Positions 1 through 11,946 of a DNA stretch of 64,000 nt are shown here, one piece after another. Location: contig NC_087064.1 in NCBI RefSeq assembly GCF_963678635.1, positions 65,341,548 through 65,405,547 of the forward strand. The letters run 5' to 3'. Made by a program: the position numbers and the translations under genes. Position 1 is the first letter of the stretch, and every line of letters begins with the position of its first letter. The notes below the pieces were generated by a model. The model was not told the origin of the DNA. It ran no database searches and was given only the letters and a program-made list of their open reading frames with translations. The stretch is from Symsagittifera roscoffensis (taxonomy: Eukaryota > Xenacoelomorpha > Acoela > Convolutidae).

Positions 1-3000
1 AGGTTGGATTGTGGAACACGTAGAGGACCATCTGGGGCGACCCAGTTGGACTCGGTATTGTCATGACTGATGTATTTGACGCCGTCTCTGTCGACGTCCT
101 GAATCGTCAGGATCGTCTCTTTTGGATCTGTCGGCAGATCGTGGAGCCATTCGAGCACGCGCAAGTTTGTTAGTTCTTGCTCATGAGTCTGTTCCGCTTC
201 TGGTTCGAACTCCACTTCCGGTTCTGATCGATCGTCGATCCAATCTTGATCCATATCGTTCACAAGGTCGATTTCTTCTAGCATCGCTACTTCGTCCAGC
301 CCCACCAGCGAGTCTATGACATCACTCACTACTATCCGGTCTACAACGAAGTCCTCGCCATACGGATTGCATTTCTTCTGGTTTTTTCCCCTCTTACTTT
401 GGCGTGTCTCCATAGTGAGCGGAAAGTCAGGCCGTATTCCTTTGTCGACTTCGGTTTGTTCCGGGCAATCCCAGTCTTCTTCGGCATAGGGTAGAGTTTC
501 ATCGTCCACCTCTACTCGCTCAGTCAACTCGAGATCCAGTGGTAGATCGCAATCGTCCACCATCTCATTCCCGTCGTTCTTGTCGCGAGTACCCCTTTCA
601 TTCACTTCACAAGCAGGATCCACTATTAAATAGTCTCCCTCTTGCATGTCCGCTGGGATGCACCAATCCTCGGACGAGGCGTTGTGTGGTTTGATATTCT
701 CGTAATGAGTCGCTCTTCCGGTGCTCAGCCGATAAAAACGACCTCCTTGATGCACCTCTGTTATCTGAAATGGACCACGCCATTTCTTTAATAGTTTCTT
801 GGTTCCTTTTGGTGGAACCACTTCCTGGAACACCCAGACGTAATCGCCAACTGAGTAGGCTTTTGCATCGGCTGTTCTTTTATCAAACCTCCTTTTTTGT
901 CTAATTTGCGCCTGTTGCGTATTCCTCCTGCATAAGTCATTGAGGTCCTGTTGTCTTCTAATGACGTCCCGCACGTACGTTTGCGGTGCTGTCCTCTTCC
1001 CTTCATATTCAGGGTAGAAGAACGTTAACGGGAGTGCTTTTTCATGACCCGTCAGCATCATATGCGGACTTATTCCCGTGGTGGAATGCTCCGTGCTGTT
1101 GTAAGCACCCATCACTTGCGGCAAGTGCTTGTCCCAGTCATCCATATAGCGTGAGCAGTAGACTCTCAACATGGATACCAGTGTGCGATTCTGCCTCTCG
1201 ACTAGGCCATTCGTTTGCGGGTGATAAGTGGTCGAGTGGGCCTGCGCTACCTGCGACCTTTTCATTAACTCTTTCGTGAGATCACCTACGAATGCTTTGC
1301 CATTGTCCGGTTGGAACGTGATGGGGCAGCCATGCCTTGCTATCCACACGTTTATCAAATGATCGCATGTTTCTTCTGCCGACGCTGTCATGCAGGGTGC
1401 TGCCTCCGCGTACTTCGTAAAATGGTCGATCATTACCAGCACCTGATTATAGCCCGTTGCTGTCATGCAGATTTTCTGATGATCAATTTGCACCACTTCG
1501 TTGAAACCTGACGATTCTATTGACTGTAGGGGGAACCTTAGTTTCCTGGGATCCTTTGCCTGTTGACAAGACAGGCATGCGGCTATCCATTTCTCACAAG
1601 CCTTCTTCAATCCCGGCCATTCGAATCGTTTTTGTATCCTGTTATACACTTTGTCCACGCCTTGATGTCCCATCTGATCATGTGAGCGAAAGAGCAATTC
1701 AGTCTGGTACAACTGTGGTAACACTATTGAGTTGTATTTATAAAGGACCTTGTCCTCCTCCTCGCGCTTACAGGCTACGATTCCGTCCTTATTCAGGTAC
1801 AACAAGTCTTTTCTCTTCAGGTAAAACTGCTTCAGGATTTTGTAGCTGTCTTCTTCCAAGTCTCCCTTGTCAGGTGCTCCATTCTCGATCCATCTTTTCA
1901 GACTGCTCGTCATTCTATCATTTCGTTGAGCCCTCAGGAGATCCGACAGCCTGTACCTGGCTTTCAAATACGTCTTCACCACGTTCATTTGCCCACTCAT
2001 TATCTCCGGAGCATGAGCATCGTCCATCAACTTGACACACCATATCTTTTTCAAAGGCGTCGCTTCTTGCACAGATGGTTCCAGATTGGTACGGACGACC
2101 GTACCATGTGGCAGCAATCTGGTTGGGCGTTTTGAAACTGCTATCAGCTCGAGCTCGTCTGCGGCATTATCTACCACAGTGCCCTCTTCATCTGAGGTGT
2201 ATCTGTCCCTGTCTGGATCCTGATGTGTTTCTCGGTCCAGCCCACGCTGCTTCCAGTCTACCAACAAGGAGTGGATTGCGATCTCTGACACATCGGAATT
2301 GGAAGTTGTTTCAGACGTGTTGTCCCAGGACTGGGGTCTCGAGTCACCACTTGAGTCGACTGATTCCTCAACATCATATTCCAAGTTGTCTGAGATGTTT
2401 CTCGACTCCCCGGACAAAACTCTGTCCATCGGTCGCTTTGAACCCGACTCCCCGGACAAAATTCTGCCCCTAGGTGGTCTAGTCAACCTCTCCCCGGACA
2501 AGTCGTCCTGCACGGGTTCAAAGGTGTCTGACTCATCAGAGGAGACGTCCTTGACTGGCTCGAAGATGTCAGACTCCCCGGACATTGTCTCGTCCACGGA
2601 CGAACAATCTGGGCTTGGCTCGTATTCCTCTTTTGCATCCGTGAAGTGCACTCTCCTCGTGAAGCTAGATTTCGACCTGATCCTGACTTCCTCAGTAGCT
2701 TGGTTTTGATTCGATGTTCCATATTCAGTGAACGAAGTTCTCAACAATACTTCTTTCGGCATCGAGGTCACCAGCTGGTTGACGATCGACCTGCAATCCC
2801 GTTCAACGCCTCGGCTGCGAATGGACACTGGCCTCTTCTCCGTTCTCTCGGTGACAGTCAACCTCTGCATAGTCTCTATCCATTCACGATCATGCCTATT
2901 CACTTCCCTATCCAACAAGTCACGGAGTTTTCCCATGACGTCCGGCGCCACGTTCACCGTCTTATTCAATAAAGCGATGCTGTTTATACCCAGCCTGGTC

Positions 3001-6000
3001 AGTTCTTGCTGTACGAAGTTGGATCGGACTAGCAGGTCCAACGGAACGGGTTCGCCTCTGGCTAAAAGCTTTATCTCCGCGGCCGTCTCCACTGGAAGGT
3101 CAGGGTGTCCAGGTATAGGATGTCCTGATTTGTCTAACCACCTAGTAAGTGGCAGCTCATCGTAGGTTTCTTTGTCCAGAAAGGAAAACCCCTCTTTGAT
3201 CTCTGATTGGTTAGCCTGCTTCTCCTCGAGGCGCTCATAAAATTCTGTCTTTTTACTGAGGCTACCTGCGTTCTGGTGCTTGTCACGGGTACGGTGCTCT
3301 ATGATCATGTGGTATCCATCCAGGCGCACAATCCAACGACCAATATAGCTTTGGTCCATCGAATAGGTTTTCAGCCAGGCAAGGGCACGATTATCCACAC
3401 GTAACTTGAAGGGAGCACTCCCCAAGTAGGCCCTGTATTTTTCCACGAAAGTGATCACCGCAAACATCTCCGCTTTTGGTGCGCCGTACTTCATTTCAGT
3501 ATCACTCAGGACTTTACTCCCGTAGGCTATCGGACGAAGAACCGTTCTCCCGTTCCACTCCTGCTCCTGGTGAAGTATGCCCGATATCGCAACCACTGAT
3601 GCATCCGTGTCCAGCACGAACATTCCCTTCTCTGTTGGCATGCCGAGGACCGGTGCCTCGCAAAGTTCACGCTTGATGTTTTCAAATGAAACTTGTGCCT
3701 CATCAGTCCAGGTGAACTTTTTGTCCTTGTTTCTCATCAGCCTCTGCATGGGGTATATCTTGTCAGCATACCCCTTGATGAACTCTCGATAATAATTTGC
3801 GAATCCCAGAAAACTCATCAGCTGTGTATCTGTCTTAGGTGCCTTCCAGGTCAGCACTGCTTCAACCGCTTCGGGATCTGGTCTCACTCCATGTTTGTCA
3901 ACCAGGCGGCCCAGATACTTTATGGAATCCCTGAGGATTTCACACTTAGAGGGTTTGCATTTCAGACCCGCCTGCTTCATGCAAGAAAACACCTCCTCCA
4001 ACCTTTCTATGTGGTCTTCCAAGGTTGGTGTTGCAATCACGACATCATCGACATAACACATAATGAGATTCCCGTATTTCTTAGTGACGCTCGTGAGTGC
4101 CTGGGCCATCAGTCGCTGGAATGTGGCCGTCGCGTTGCACAATCCGAATGGCATCCTCTTCCACTGGAACAGTCCCAGCTCACACGCGAAACCTGTTTTC
4201 TCTCGATCTTGCTTTCTGAGTGGCACTTGCCAGAATGCGGAGCCCAAATCCAACGTCGTGAAGAACTTAGCGTCTCCCAGCTTGGATAGGCTCTCATCGA
4301 TGCGGGGAATCGGGTATGCGTCCTTTATAGTCACTGCGTTCAGATAACGGAAATCACAACAAAATCTGAGTTGTCCCCCTTTCTTTTTCGCCATGACCAC
4401 GCCACAAGCCCATGGGGACTTCGACGGCTCAATCATGTCGTACTCCATTAACATTTCAATTTCCTTCCTACACGCTTCTGACTTGTTTGGGGTCATTCTT
4501 CTCGCCCCTTCCCTATGAGGTACCGAGCCCTCTTCTATCTCAATCTCGTGCTCTACAAAATTGCAACAACCTATATCGGCCTTATGCTTTGAAAAAACGT
4601 CTGCGTTCCGATCTAGCACCGCCCTGAGCGAATCTAGTTCCTTGTCAGATATTTTACCCTTCAGATGTTCTATCTCAGGTAGGACAGGCCTATTCGCTGC
4701 TAACTCTGCTTCCGTCGGCCTCTCAGGAAAGTTGGAACAACTAGACAGCCCATCATCTGTTTCCGACTTCATTGAAAACAATTTCCTAGAAGATTTCAAT
4801 TCAATTACTCTTTTCATTATACATTCTTGGTTCGCATGTAATGGACATTTAGTTACGTCAAACTTCTTCAAGTTCTCCACACTCAGAAAGTCTGTGTTCA
4901 GAGGCAAAGCGTAGCCAAGTTTCTTTCCCCTCTGTATTGTCACTGTTGTTGCTTCTGTGTTCAATAACACACTCACACACAGTCCGCTCTGAGTGAGTGA
5001 GAAGCTTCTTCCTAAAATAGCCGAGCTTTTACTGTTTGGATTTGGTACCAGACACACCTGTCTGTCATTGCTGAGTTCATTCAAGTTCCTCATCCTAAAC
5101 GTCGCTACTACGGCTTGGTTCGGTTTTAATCTAACTTTTCGATCCAGAAAAATCGGCACCTTGGCCTGATTAATTAAGATCTTATTAAGGGGTCTTTTCT
5201 CATACTTTCTTTCAGGATCCTTGATCCTAATCAATCCGTCATTGAGATCAATCGTGACGTCAAAGTTGCGAACGAAATCCCTTCCTAGGATGAACTGGTC
5301 GGATTCATCCAAATTCTCTACTACTAGGAAGCTCATCCAAAGATGTCTTCCTCCAAGCTGCAGTGAGATGATCGGGGTTCGTCCGGCGACATAGATCGCT
5401 CCCTGATTGGCAGCTGCCAACCTGATGTTTGTCGGTATGAGATCCGATCTTTCGAAACCCATGTCGGTCCAAGTTTTGACTGGCATGACACTAACCACTG
5501 CTCCCGTGTCTAGCAGCCCCTTTACTGAAAGTTGTCTGCCTTGCACGTCCAGAACGTGTGCGGCCAGATCTGCCTCGCAACCAATATGCACAGCATCTTG
5601 TTCGAGCATCGCGTTGTGTCCGATTCGTCTGACCTTCAGCTCCTCTTGACCAATGTATATCCGGCCAGCCTGATCGTTCGCATCAGTTATGTGAGCTTTC
5701 GTGTAGATATTGATGCCATCTACGTTCATCAGAATCGGGTAAGGGCCATGGACATCGATATAATGTCCGTCCACTTTCATCAGCCTCGGACCTCCCGTTG
5801 TGAGCAGCGCTCGCACTGCCCTGGAGTCCAGTTTGGGATCCTTCTCCTTCAGGTAGTCGGCATAGATGTCCAGGTGGACCAGTGTAATCTCGGATGGCTC
5901 GCTCAGGTTCTTGACCACCTGGTGCCCTGCGACTGAGATGATAGACATTATTTTGGCCCCTGCCTTCGTCATGCCGAAAGTCTTGCCAGATATAACGTTC

Positions 6001-8234
6001 AGTTTTAGTCCCTGTTTCTTGGGCTCTCTTTCATCTTCTGCTCTTGTCGTCTTACTCAGGACATTAAGACTTTCCCGAAGATCTGTGCTCTCCAGCTCCG
6101 ACCTTACCCATTGCTCCACTTCTTTCGTGGCAAGGTCCTGTTTGACATTCTGCAGCGCTGTCCTTGCCGCCAGGCCGTAATCCACCTTGAGTGGACTAGA
6201 CGACTCTGCTTCGAGGTTCGAGGCTACCACCTCGTCAGGCCATGTCTTAACCTTTTTGGTCGCAAAGGTGCTCGGTGTCGTTTCCTTTCTCCGAGATTCA
6301 GCCTCGTTCATCAGACGTGCTCGACTGGCCTTGACACCCGAAAGCGCCTCTTCGTGGCGGGGATGTTTCGCGTCCGCTACTGCGTCCCAAAATTGAGTAC
6401 AATCCGACTTGAAGTGTCCCTCCAAATTACAGAAGAAACACCTCGGACCATATTTCATGATGAGCCCCCTGACGTACTCCTCATGATCCTCGTCGGTCGC
6501 GTCGGCGTCCTCAAGAAAGTGGCCTATGGCCTTCATGTTCTGTTTGTATGCAGAACACGCAGAAACGTGATGGTCCATCGAACCACAATTCGCGCATGAC
6601 CTCCTCTTGTCCATGTCATTGCGAGGTTTGTACCAACTGGAATTCGCACCAGTGTTTGTCCCGCTATAGTTGCCATAATTGCTGTAACGGTTTTGCGCCC
6701 TCGGTTTTATGAGTAAATACTCGCGTGACTTCATACGCAAGTCGTCGGGCGTGGGTACCTGGTCAAGCGACAGGGTGAAGTGAGTGGGCAACATCGTCTT
6801 CAACTCCTCACTCCTTACACCATCCATGAACTTCGAAGCGATCGCCAAGTTTCGTTCGGATATTCTCTCATCCGGGTTGCTCCTCCTCCTGAGCAATTCA
6901 AGGTCGTTCAAGATTTTATCTATTGATTCTTCATCTCTCTGACGCCTCTTCTCGAACTTCACCATGGCCTGGTGCCCTTGTACTCCAGAGCCGAAACGAT
7001 TCAGCAGGATGTCGAATATCTTGCGAGCGCTGTCTCTCTCATTGGCTCTTTTCGCCATTACACAATTTAATGCAGTATCCTCCAGGTTGCTCGTCAGCGC
7101 GCTGCACTCTTGTTTCTTGGAGAGATTCTCTTCCTCAAAGTGTAACTTCATCACCTCTATCCAAGTATCAATGCAGCCGTCTGACTCGTCTTTATATGAC
7201 TTCGGCTTTTTCAGTGTTCTTCTTGACCTCTCTCCTCTCTCGGTTGACTTCGAGAGCTTGGTGATGAATGTTTCAAGAGATCTGTTCAGAGGCTCAAACA
7301 TCGAGGCATACATCGTTGTGTCTTGTGAGACTGTAGTCAGATCTGGTACTGAACTGACTTGTGGCACGGTTGGCAATCTTGTCTCCGGGGTGGCATCTGC
7401 CTCCGGTGGGACTGGATTTGTCCAGCCAGGCCTCTGCGGGGCTGCCCTTGGCCGCTCCTTGTTTCTATGTTCGTAGTTCGTTCTCGAGCCTTGCTGGGCT
7501 CTGGCACTGTTGCCCGTACCATCTCCAACATTCGCATGGCGTGAGCGCTCCCTTGAGTTGGAAAGCTCCTGCCAATTATTCCCATTCAGGATCGCGTCAA
7601 GCTTCCGCATCATCAAGTCAGATTTGGCGTCCAACCTCCTTTCCAGGCCAGTCATCGTTTGGGCGTAGGTATTATCATGATCATTCAACAATCGCTCGAT
7701 CTCTCTTGTCATCCTAGCCTCTCTTTCTGACTCTTTGTTTGCCTGAGCCAGGCTCTCGGCCAGGCATTGATCGGTGTCACGAATCAATTGAGCCTGATCA
7801 AACCTCGCCTGCGACTTCACGTGCGTTAGCTCATCTTTCAAATTCTCTCGACCATGGTGAGCTCTCTCGTCAACTTGATCTATCCGCTTAGTCATGTCTC
7901 GCCTCAATTCATCCAGGCCATTCATCACACCAGCGAACATATCACTTATGTCACCAGCTGCCCCCAGTGGCGAGGTTAGCCCCAGAGAAGACGAGGTCAA
8001 CTGTGGCTGTAGCCTAGTACTTGATGACGCACCGCCCTTTTGCTTGTGCATTGACGTCATCAGTCTGTCAAACGTTGATGATGCTCCCATCGTTATCCCA
8101 TCTGACATAGGCCTGGTCGGCGAGGCAGAAGATGCCTCCCTGCTCATGTCGTTCCTTGGGCACGGTGTGAAGTTCACATCCGGATGGGTTATCTCCGGGT
8201 AGTCATCACTGGAAGTCAAACCTACAGTTGGTAG
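1..8234 (-). CDS. gag-pol: Gag-protease-RT-RNase H-integrase polyprotein of element 1 (partial, runs off window)
   Basis: The frame is open from 8234 to base 1, about 2740 codons without a stop, in the same register as the upstream Gag segment. In order: a coiled-coil-like Gag region (about 7950-7600); a capsid-like region (about 7190-6800); two CCHC zinc knuckles (6555-6596 and 6399-6440); an aspartic protease with DTGA (DTG at 5502-5510) and later ILGRDF; RT with YVDD at 4044-4055; RNase H starting near VLDTDAS (about 3625); a linker with repeated LSGE-type peptides (about 2400-2620); and integrase with an HHCC zinc finger (about 1700-1560) and a D,D-35-E core (second Asp near 1304, Glu near 1202, exactly 35 residues between). 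After integrase come a GPF motif and a long acidic tail. One polyprotein without a gag-pol frameshift is unusual but known in Ty3/gypsy. No inactivating change was seen in the catalytic motifs. Confidence 0.93.
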
Positions 8235-8813
8235 TTACGCCATGCGTGCGTCGTACAAGGACTTCCAACTCTTCTTGGCCTTCGAGAACGTCTGCTCTTC
8301 ACCCGGACTCATACTCGACATCATCGCGTTGTTACTCTGTTTGGCCAAGGATGAGTGTGCACTTGTCAGATGTGAAGGTTCCTTTCTCCATTTATAGCTC
8401 TTAGTCTCTGATTTGGACATTCCCCTGTACAACACTTCCTCCCGAGGTTCGACCTCGGAACGCTCCGAGGTCTCCTCTGTCCTCTCGACTTCCTCTCGTT
8501 CGAGGACCCCGTCTGGCTCAAAGTCGGGTCGAATGAGCGTTCGCTCCCCTTCGTCAAAGGGATCCACCGGCGTTTCGCTCGCAGGCTCGGCCTCGGCGCT
8601 CCGCCCTTGATTGCCATCAAGGTTTTTCTCGCTCCTTAGTCTCATTTCGATCACTGAAATATCAGGTTGACCTTTAGTCGATTCGTCTTCAGCAAACGCG
8701 TCGGAAGCGCTGCTAAACGAGGTTTGGCTACGCCTAGTTCTAAATTTCCGCGTGCTTCCCTTGCTTAGCCTGGGAATTTTAGTAGTCGATCCTAACGAGT
8801 CCCTGCGCTGCAT
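8235..8813 (-). CDS. Gag N-terminal segment of element 1, ending at an in-frame TAA
   Basis: The segment of 192 codons starts at ATG 8813 (MQRRDSLGS). An ATG 20 codons further upstream at 8873 is also open, but the segment before 8813 looks like leader. The protein is hydrophilic, rich in Ser, Arg and Glu, with an acidic stretch, and has no recognisable domain. That is typical of the poorly conserved N-terminus of Gag. The TAA at 8235-8237 lies in the same frame as the downstream gag-pol, so this is not a frameshift boundary. In element B the corresponding N-terminal Gag runs through without a stop here, so the TAA may be a point mutation. Alternatively it could be a leaky stop: the next codon is CTA, a context known to favour readthrough. 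Confidence 0.75.
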   Translation of the reverse strand: MQRRDSLGSTTKIPRLSKGSTRKFRTRRSQTSFSSASDAFAEDESTKGQPDISVIEMRLRSEKNLDGNQGRSAEAEPASETPVDPFDEGERTLIRPDFEPDGVLEREEVERTEETSERSEVEPREEVLYRGMSKSETKSYKWRKEPSHLTSAHSSLAKQSNNAMMSSMSPGEEQTFSKAKKSWKSLYDARMA

Positions 8814-9263
8814 AGTTTTGTACAAAATGAAAGTATTCGTAATTTGATGGCAATGCAAACGTACCACAAACAAGATTTAGTTAAATCACTTAACGCTGCC
8901 TACTCGATTCCGTCAGTATCAAAATGTCTCTTAGATCTCTCACGACTAAATTAGTGACTCAGCTAAAGTTACACACAGGGTCTACCCAGTATTGATATAA
9001 TGCTAACTCAACCCGGTTGTATAGTATAACAGTATCACTAAGTTTCCACAAGATATAATCGACACACAAAACACAATCGATAATCAGATAAGAATATCCT
9101 ACAGGTGACAGCGACCTTTTGTCAGTATCAATTTATCGCCACACAATTTATCAAGTCACTGCTTTGTTAAAATTAAACAATCTTCCATAAAAAGCAGTGA
9201 TGATTCAGAAATAGATAAATAAAACTTAGTCTTAAAGAAAAAGACTTCCCCCAATCGGAACGA

Positions 9264-9580
9264 TCCGAAAGAACGAAGCCCAGGACACAGTCTTCTCAAG
9301 TGGGTGTGTATTTGCCTAATACACCCACCGAGGTCTTCTTTTAGGTGTCCTGCGATTGCCCGAGCTGTCCTACTAAGTAGCTCAAGGCAACCTCTTGGTC
9401 GAAAATTCGTCTAATCTATGAAAAAGCTCTCCCACACTCGGACTGCTCCAAGTGCACGAGAGTAGGGAACAATTCTTCTTCTCAAGTGGGTGTGTATTTG
9501 CTTAATACACCCACCGACGTCTTCCTTTATTTGTTCCCGGATTGCCCGAACTTTCCTATTAAGTAGCTCAAGGCAACCAC
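9264..9580. repeat. Two-unit tandem repeat with a hairpin in the element 1 leader
   Basis: Two copies, offset by 186 bases, share a sequence that includes an imperfect inverted repeat. At 9300-9328 the arms are GTGGGTGTGTATT and AATACACCCAC around a 5-base loop; the second copy is 9486-9514. Each is followed by a second shared block ending in AAGTAGCTCAAGGCAA. Between the copies the sequence differs, so selection or recent duplication has kept the hairpins alike. A role as an RNA packaging or dimerisation signal is possible but inferred. Confidence 0.75.
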
Positions 9581-9779
9581 TCAACCAAAATCACAATCAA
9601 AAAAAAATCTTGTTCGGGTACTTCTAATACACCCAATATAGAATCCAAAGTTGATCACGAATTTCCGGGTCAGAATGGGTTCTTATGACCCTGATAAGCA
9701 CGCCTAATATCCTAATATGATCCTAATTAAATGGATATTTTCCGTTTCCCAAATTGCCACAGAAGGTTTACTCAAGTCT

Positions 9780-10330
9780 CTTACAAGGAGGGTCGCTAGA
9801 AGGTTTAAGACACTCCGGAGGGTTACCTCGGAGGGTACCTCAATCACTCAAGTTACTTAGGAGGGTATCTTAATCACCCAAGCTACTTCGGAGGGTCCCC
9901 CTAAATTTAATAAGGAGGGTCAATAAGATGCTTAATACGCTCCGGAGGGTCACTTCGGAGGGTACCTCCAAAATTTTCAAATTTTCTGATCTCACTTGGA
10001 AGGTTCTCCTACTAGCTTCAAAAAACGTCAAAATAAGCTAAGGGTTCTAGGGGGAGCTGTTTCAACTTCTTAGGGTGATCTCGTGGAAATTTTCCACTAA
10101 GGAGGGTTGCTAAAGGGCTTAGCTGACTCCGGAGGGTCACTTCGGAGGGTTCCCCCAAAATCAAGAAAAAGGGTTAAATCACCGCAGTAAAGCCTCTGAA
10201 AGCGGTCTACCTGACTTAAAACTAGGTTGGCTGACACGGTCAACCTTCCCAGTTGAATAAAAAGATGTTTTGATAAAATTTTCTGCCGCTCGGAGGGTTG
10301 CCCGTTACTTGGACCCTCCGAACCAACAAA
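9780..10330. repeat. Cluster of GGAGGGT motifs in the element 1 leader
   Basis: At least a dozen copies of GGAGGGT, usually as CCGGAGGGT or TCGGAGGGT and often followed by AC or TAC, occur in about 550 bases at irregular spacing, frequently in pairs 11-13 bases apart. More copies continue in both orientations to about 11870. In the sense of element 1 the motif reads ACCCTCCGG. It is not a simple tandem satellite because the spacers differ. Confidence 0.8.
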
Positions 10331-11915
10331 TTCTAAAAAAATTTTCTTTTCCGAAATAATCAACCCAAAAACGGTTGCGATTCGGAAAAGTGGTCAAAAA
10401 CGTCGACTTATGGTACCAAAATTATCCCGATCGGATAACTAGTCTTTGAGAAATCGCCAAAAACGCGTTCGTCAGAATGGCCTTTTTCACCACCTGAATA
10501 GGATCTGAAAGACTTTTTTCGCAATTCCGGTCGAGAGTGCCTAAAAATACTTGAAATGAGCTTAGCAGCCCTGTACGGCACTGGAATAATGCAAAAAACC
10601 GGACCAAAATTGGTTTAGAAACAAAAATTTGGCCAAAAACTATCAATTTTGGACCCTCCGATTCCTTCCTTTTCCAAACCTTAAGTCGTTAGCTCTATCC
10701 ACGGAGCTACTCGGAGGGTTACCCAAAAATTTCTCTAGTAACCTAGCACGTTATGCTAGCACGCTCCTAACGCAAAAAATTTTATTGCTCTAATTCTAAA
10801 AACTCAAAAACTCGATCCCCAAAACAGATTGACAAAATACAGAAAATTATCAAAATTTTGGTCGAAAAATTCTCGTTTTTCTAACTTCCACTGAACCTTT
10901 GCTCACGCGGTTTCTTTAATAAAGGGGATCGAACTACGTGGCTACTCTCTATATAAAAGCTTTTTGCCTATCGGAAAAGCTCGGATATCCGAAAATTTGG
11001 GGGTCTATAGTTTGGTCGAAAATTGGTAATTTTCGACAAAAAATGGGTGTTTCTTGGGTCTAAATAGGAGATAAGTAATATATAGTAAGGACAATAATCG
11101 ATAAATAGTCGTTAATAAATAGTACTATACCCTCCTTTGCACCAAAATATCCGAATTAAGACCCTTAACTCGGAAATTTGTAATCGATGGAGGGTACAAT
11201 CGGACCGCGCCAATCGTGCCCCCCACCACTTAAGTTTTAAGGAAATAGTACCCGAACGATACTAAAATTGCTTCAACGATACCCAACAGTCGTTGCGGAT
11301 GTTGTCCTTGATGTCCCTGTTGAGTGTGGAACACGTTGATCAGCTTGCCACTCTACCCTCCGGTCACCGGCAAAATCACCATTAACGTGCTTAAACACTC
11401 AAATTACACTCGAGGGAGGGTACCCAACCCTTCACCAAAACACACAATCTCTCTATCAGAAACGATATAAATCAATCTGAAACAACAACAAATAGGAAGG
11501 TCAGATCACATCTCGTCCGGAAATAACATATAAACTGTCACTTTATGTTTTTTACTGTTTTTGGTCTTTTTTGGATTTTTTTACTGTTTTTTGTACTTTT
11601 TTGTTTTTAAATAAATTTATTTTTTGGCTTTTTCTTGGTTATACACTATTTTTGTTTGGTTTTACGCTTTCTCTTTAATTGTTTTTGGTCCTGGGACCTC
11701 AGGACAAGCGGGCTCTAGATTTCCCACCTAACCCTCCGGCCCCCGGAATTTTCGGTGTTAACTAAGTTAAAAAGCTAAATTGCACTAGACGGAGGGTACG
11801 CACCTTCCCCCTAGTACAACAACGGTCATTAAGGCCTCTAACTCGGGCTTACGCCCGGAGCGGAGGGTACGTCGCTGAAACGCTTGCTGATCATGATGGT
11901 TTCATGCCTTTAACA

Positions 11916-11934
11916 GGCCCACCCAGGAGCGCCA
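11916..11934 (-). promoter_or_regulatory. Primer-binding site of element 1
   Basis: On the minus strand, 12 bases after the LTR end, the sequence reads TGGCGCTCCTGGGTGGGCC. It starts with the TGG that pairs with tRNA CCA. It closely resembles the complement of the 3' end of animal tRNA-Asn (T arm CCCACCC and terminal GCCA), differing at two acceptor positions. The gap from the LTR is longer than the 0-5 bases usual for the class. Confidence 0.7.
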
Positions 11935-11946
11935 TAAAAACGTCTA

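Larger units (their letters stand above)
8814..11915 (-). other. Long 5' leader of element 1
   Basis: About 3.1 kb lies between the primer-binding site and the gag start with no convincing coding frame. It contains a duplicated hairpin-bearing unit (about 9264-9580) and many copies of a short GGAGGGT motif. Leaders of LTR elements normally hold the packaging signal and sometimes an internal ribosome entry site; assigning either role here is inference. The length is far above the few hundred bases usual for Ty3/gypsy leaders. Small ORFs inside it (10097-10363 and 10422-10646, minus) have no recognisable product. Confidence 0.7.

Noticed and set aside
122-8202. Many plus-strand ORFs of 60-198 codons
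   Set aside because: They are antisense shadows of the minus-strand gag-pol frame of element 1; none resembles a protein.
9264-9580. CRISPR-like repeat
   Set aside because: Only two units, in an animal retroelement leader.
9780-11880. GGAGGGT field as telomeric repeat
   Set aside because: Spacing is irregular, both orientations occur, and it lies between a primer-binding site and gag.
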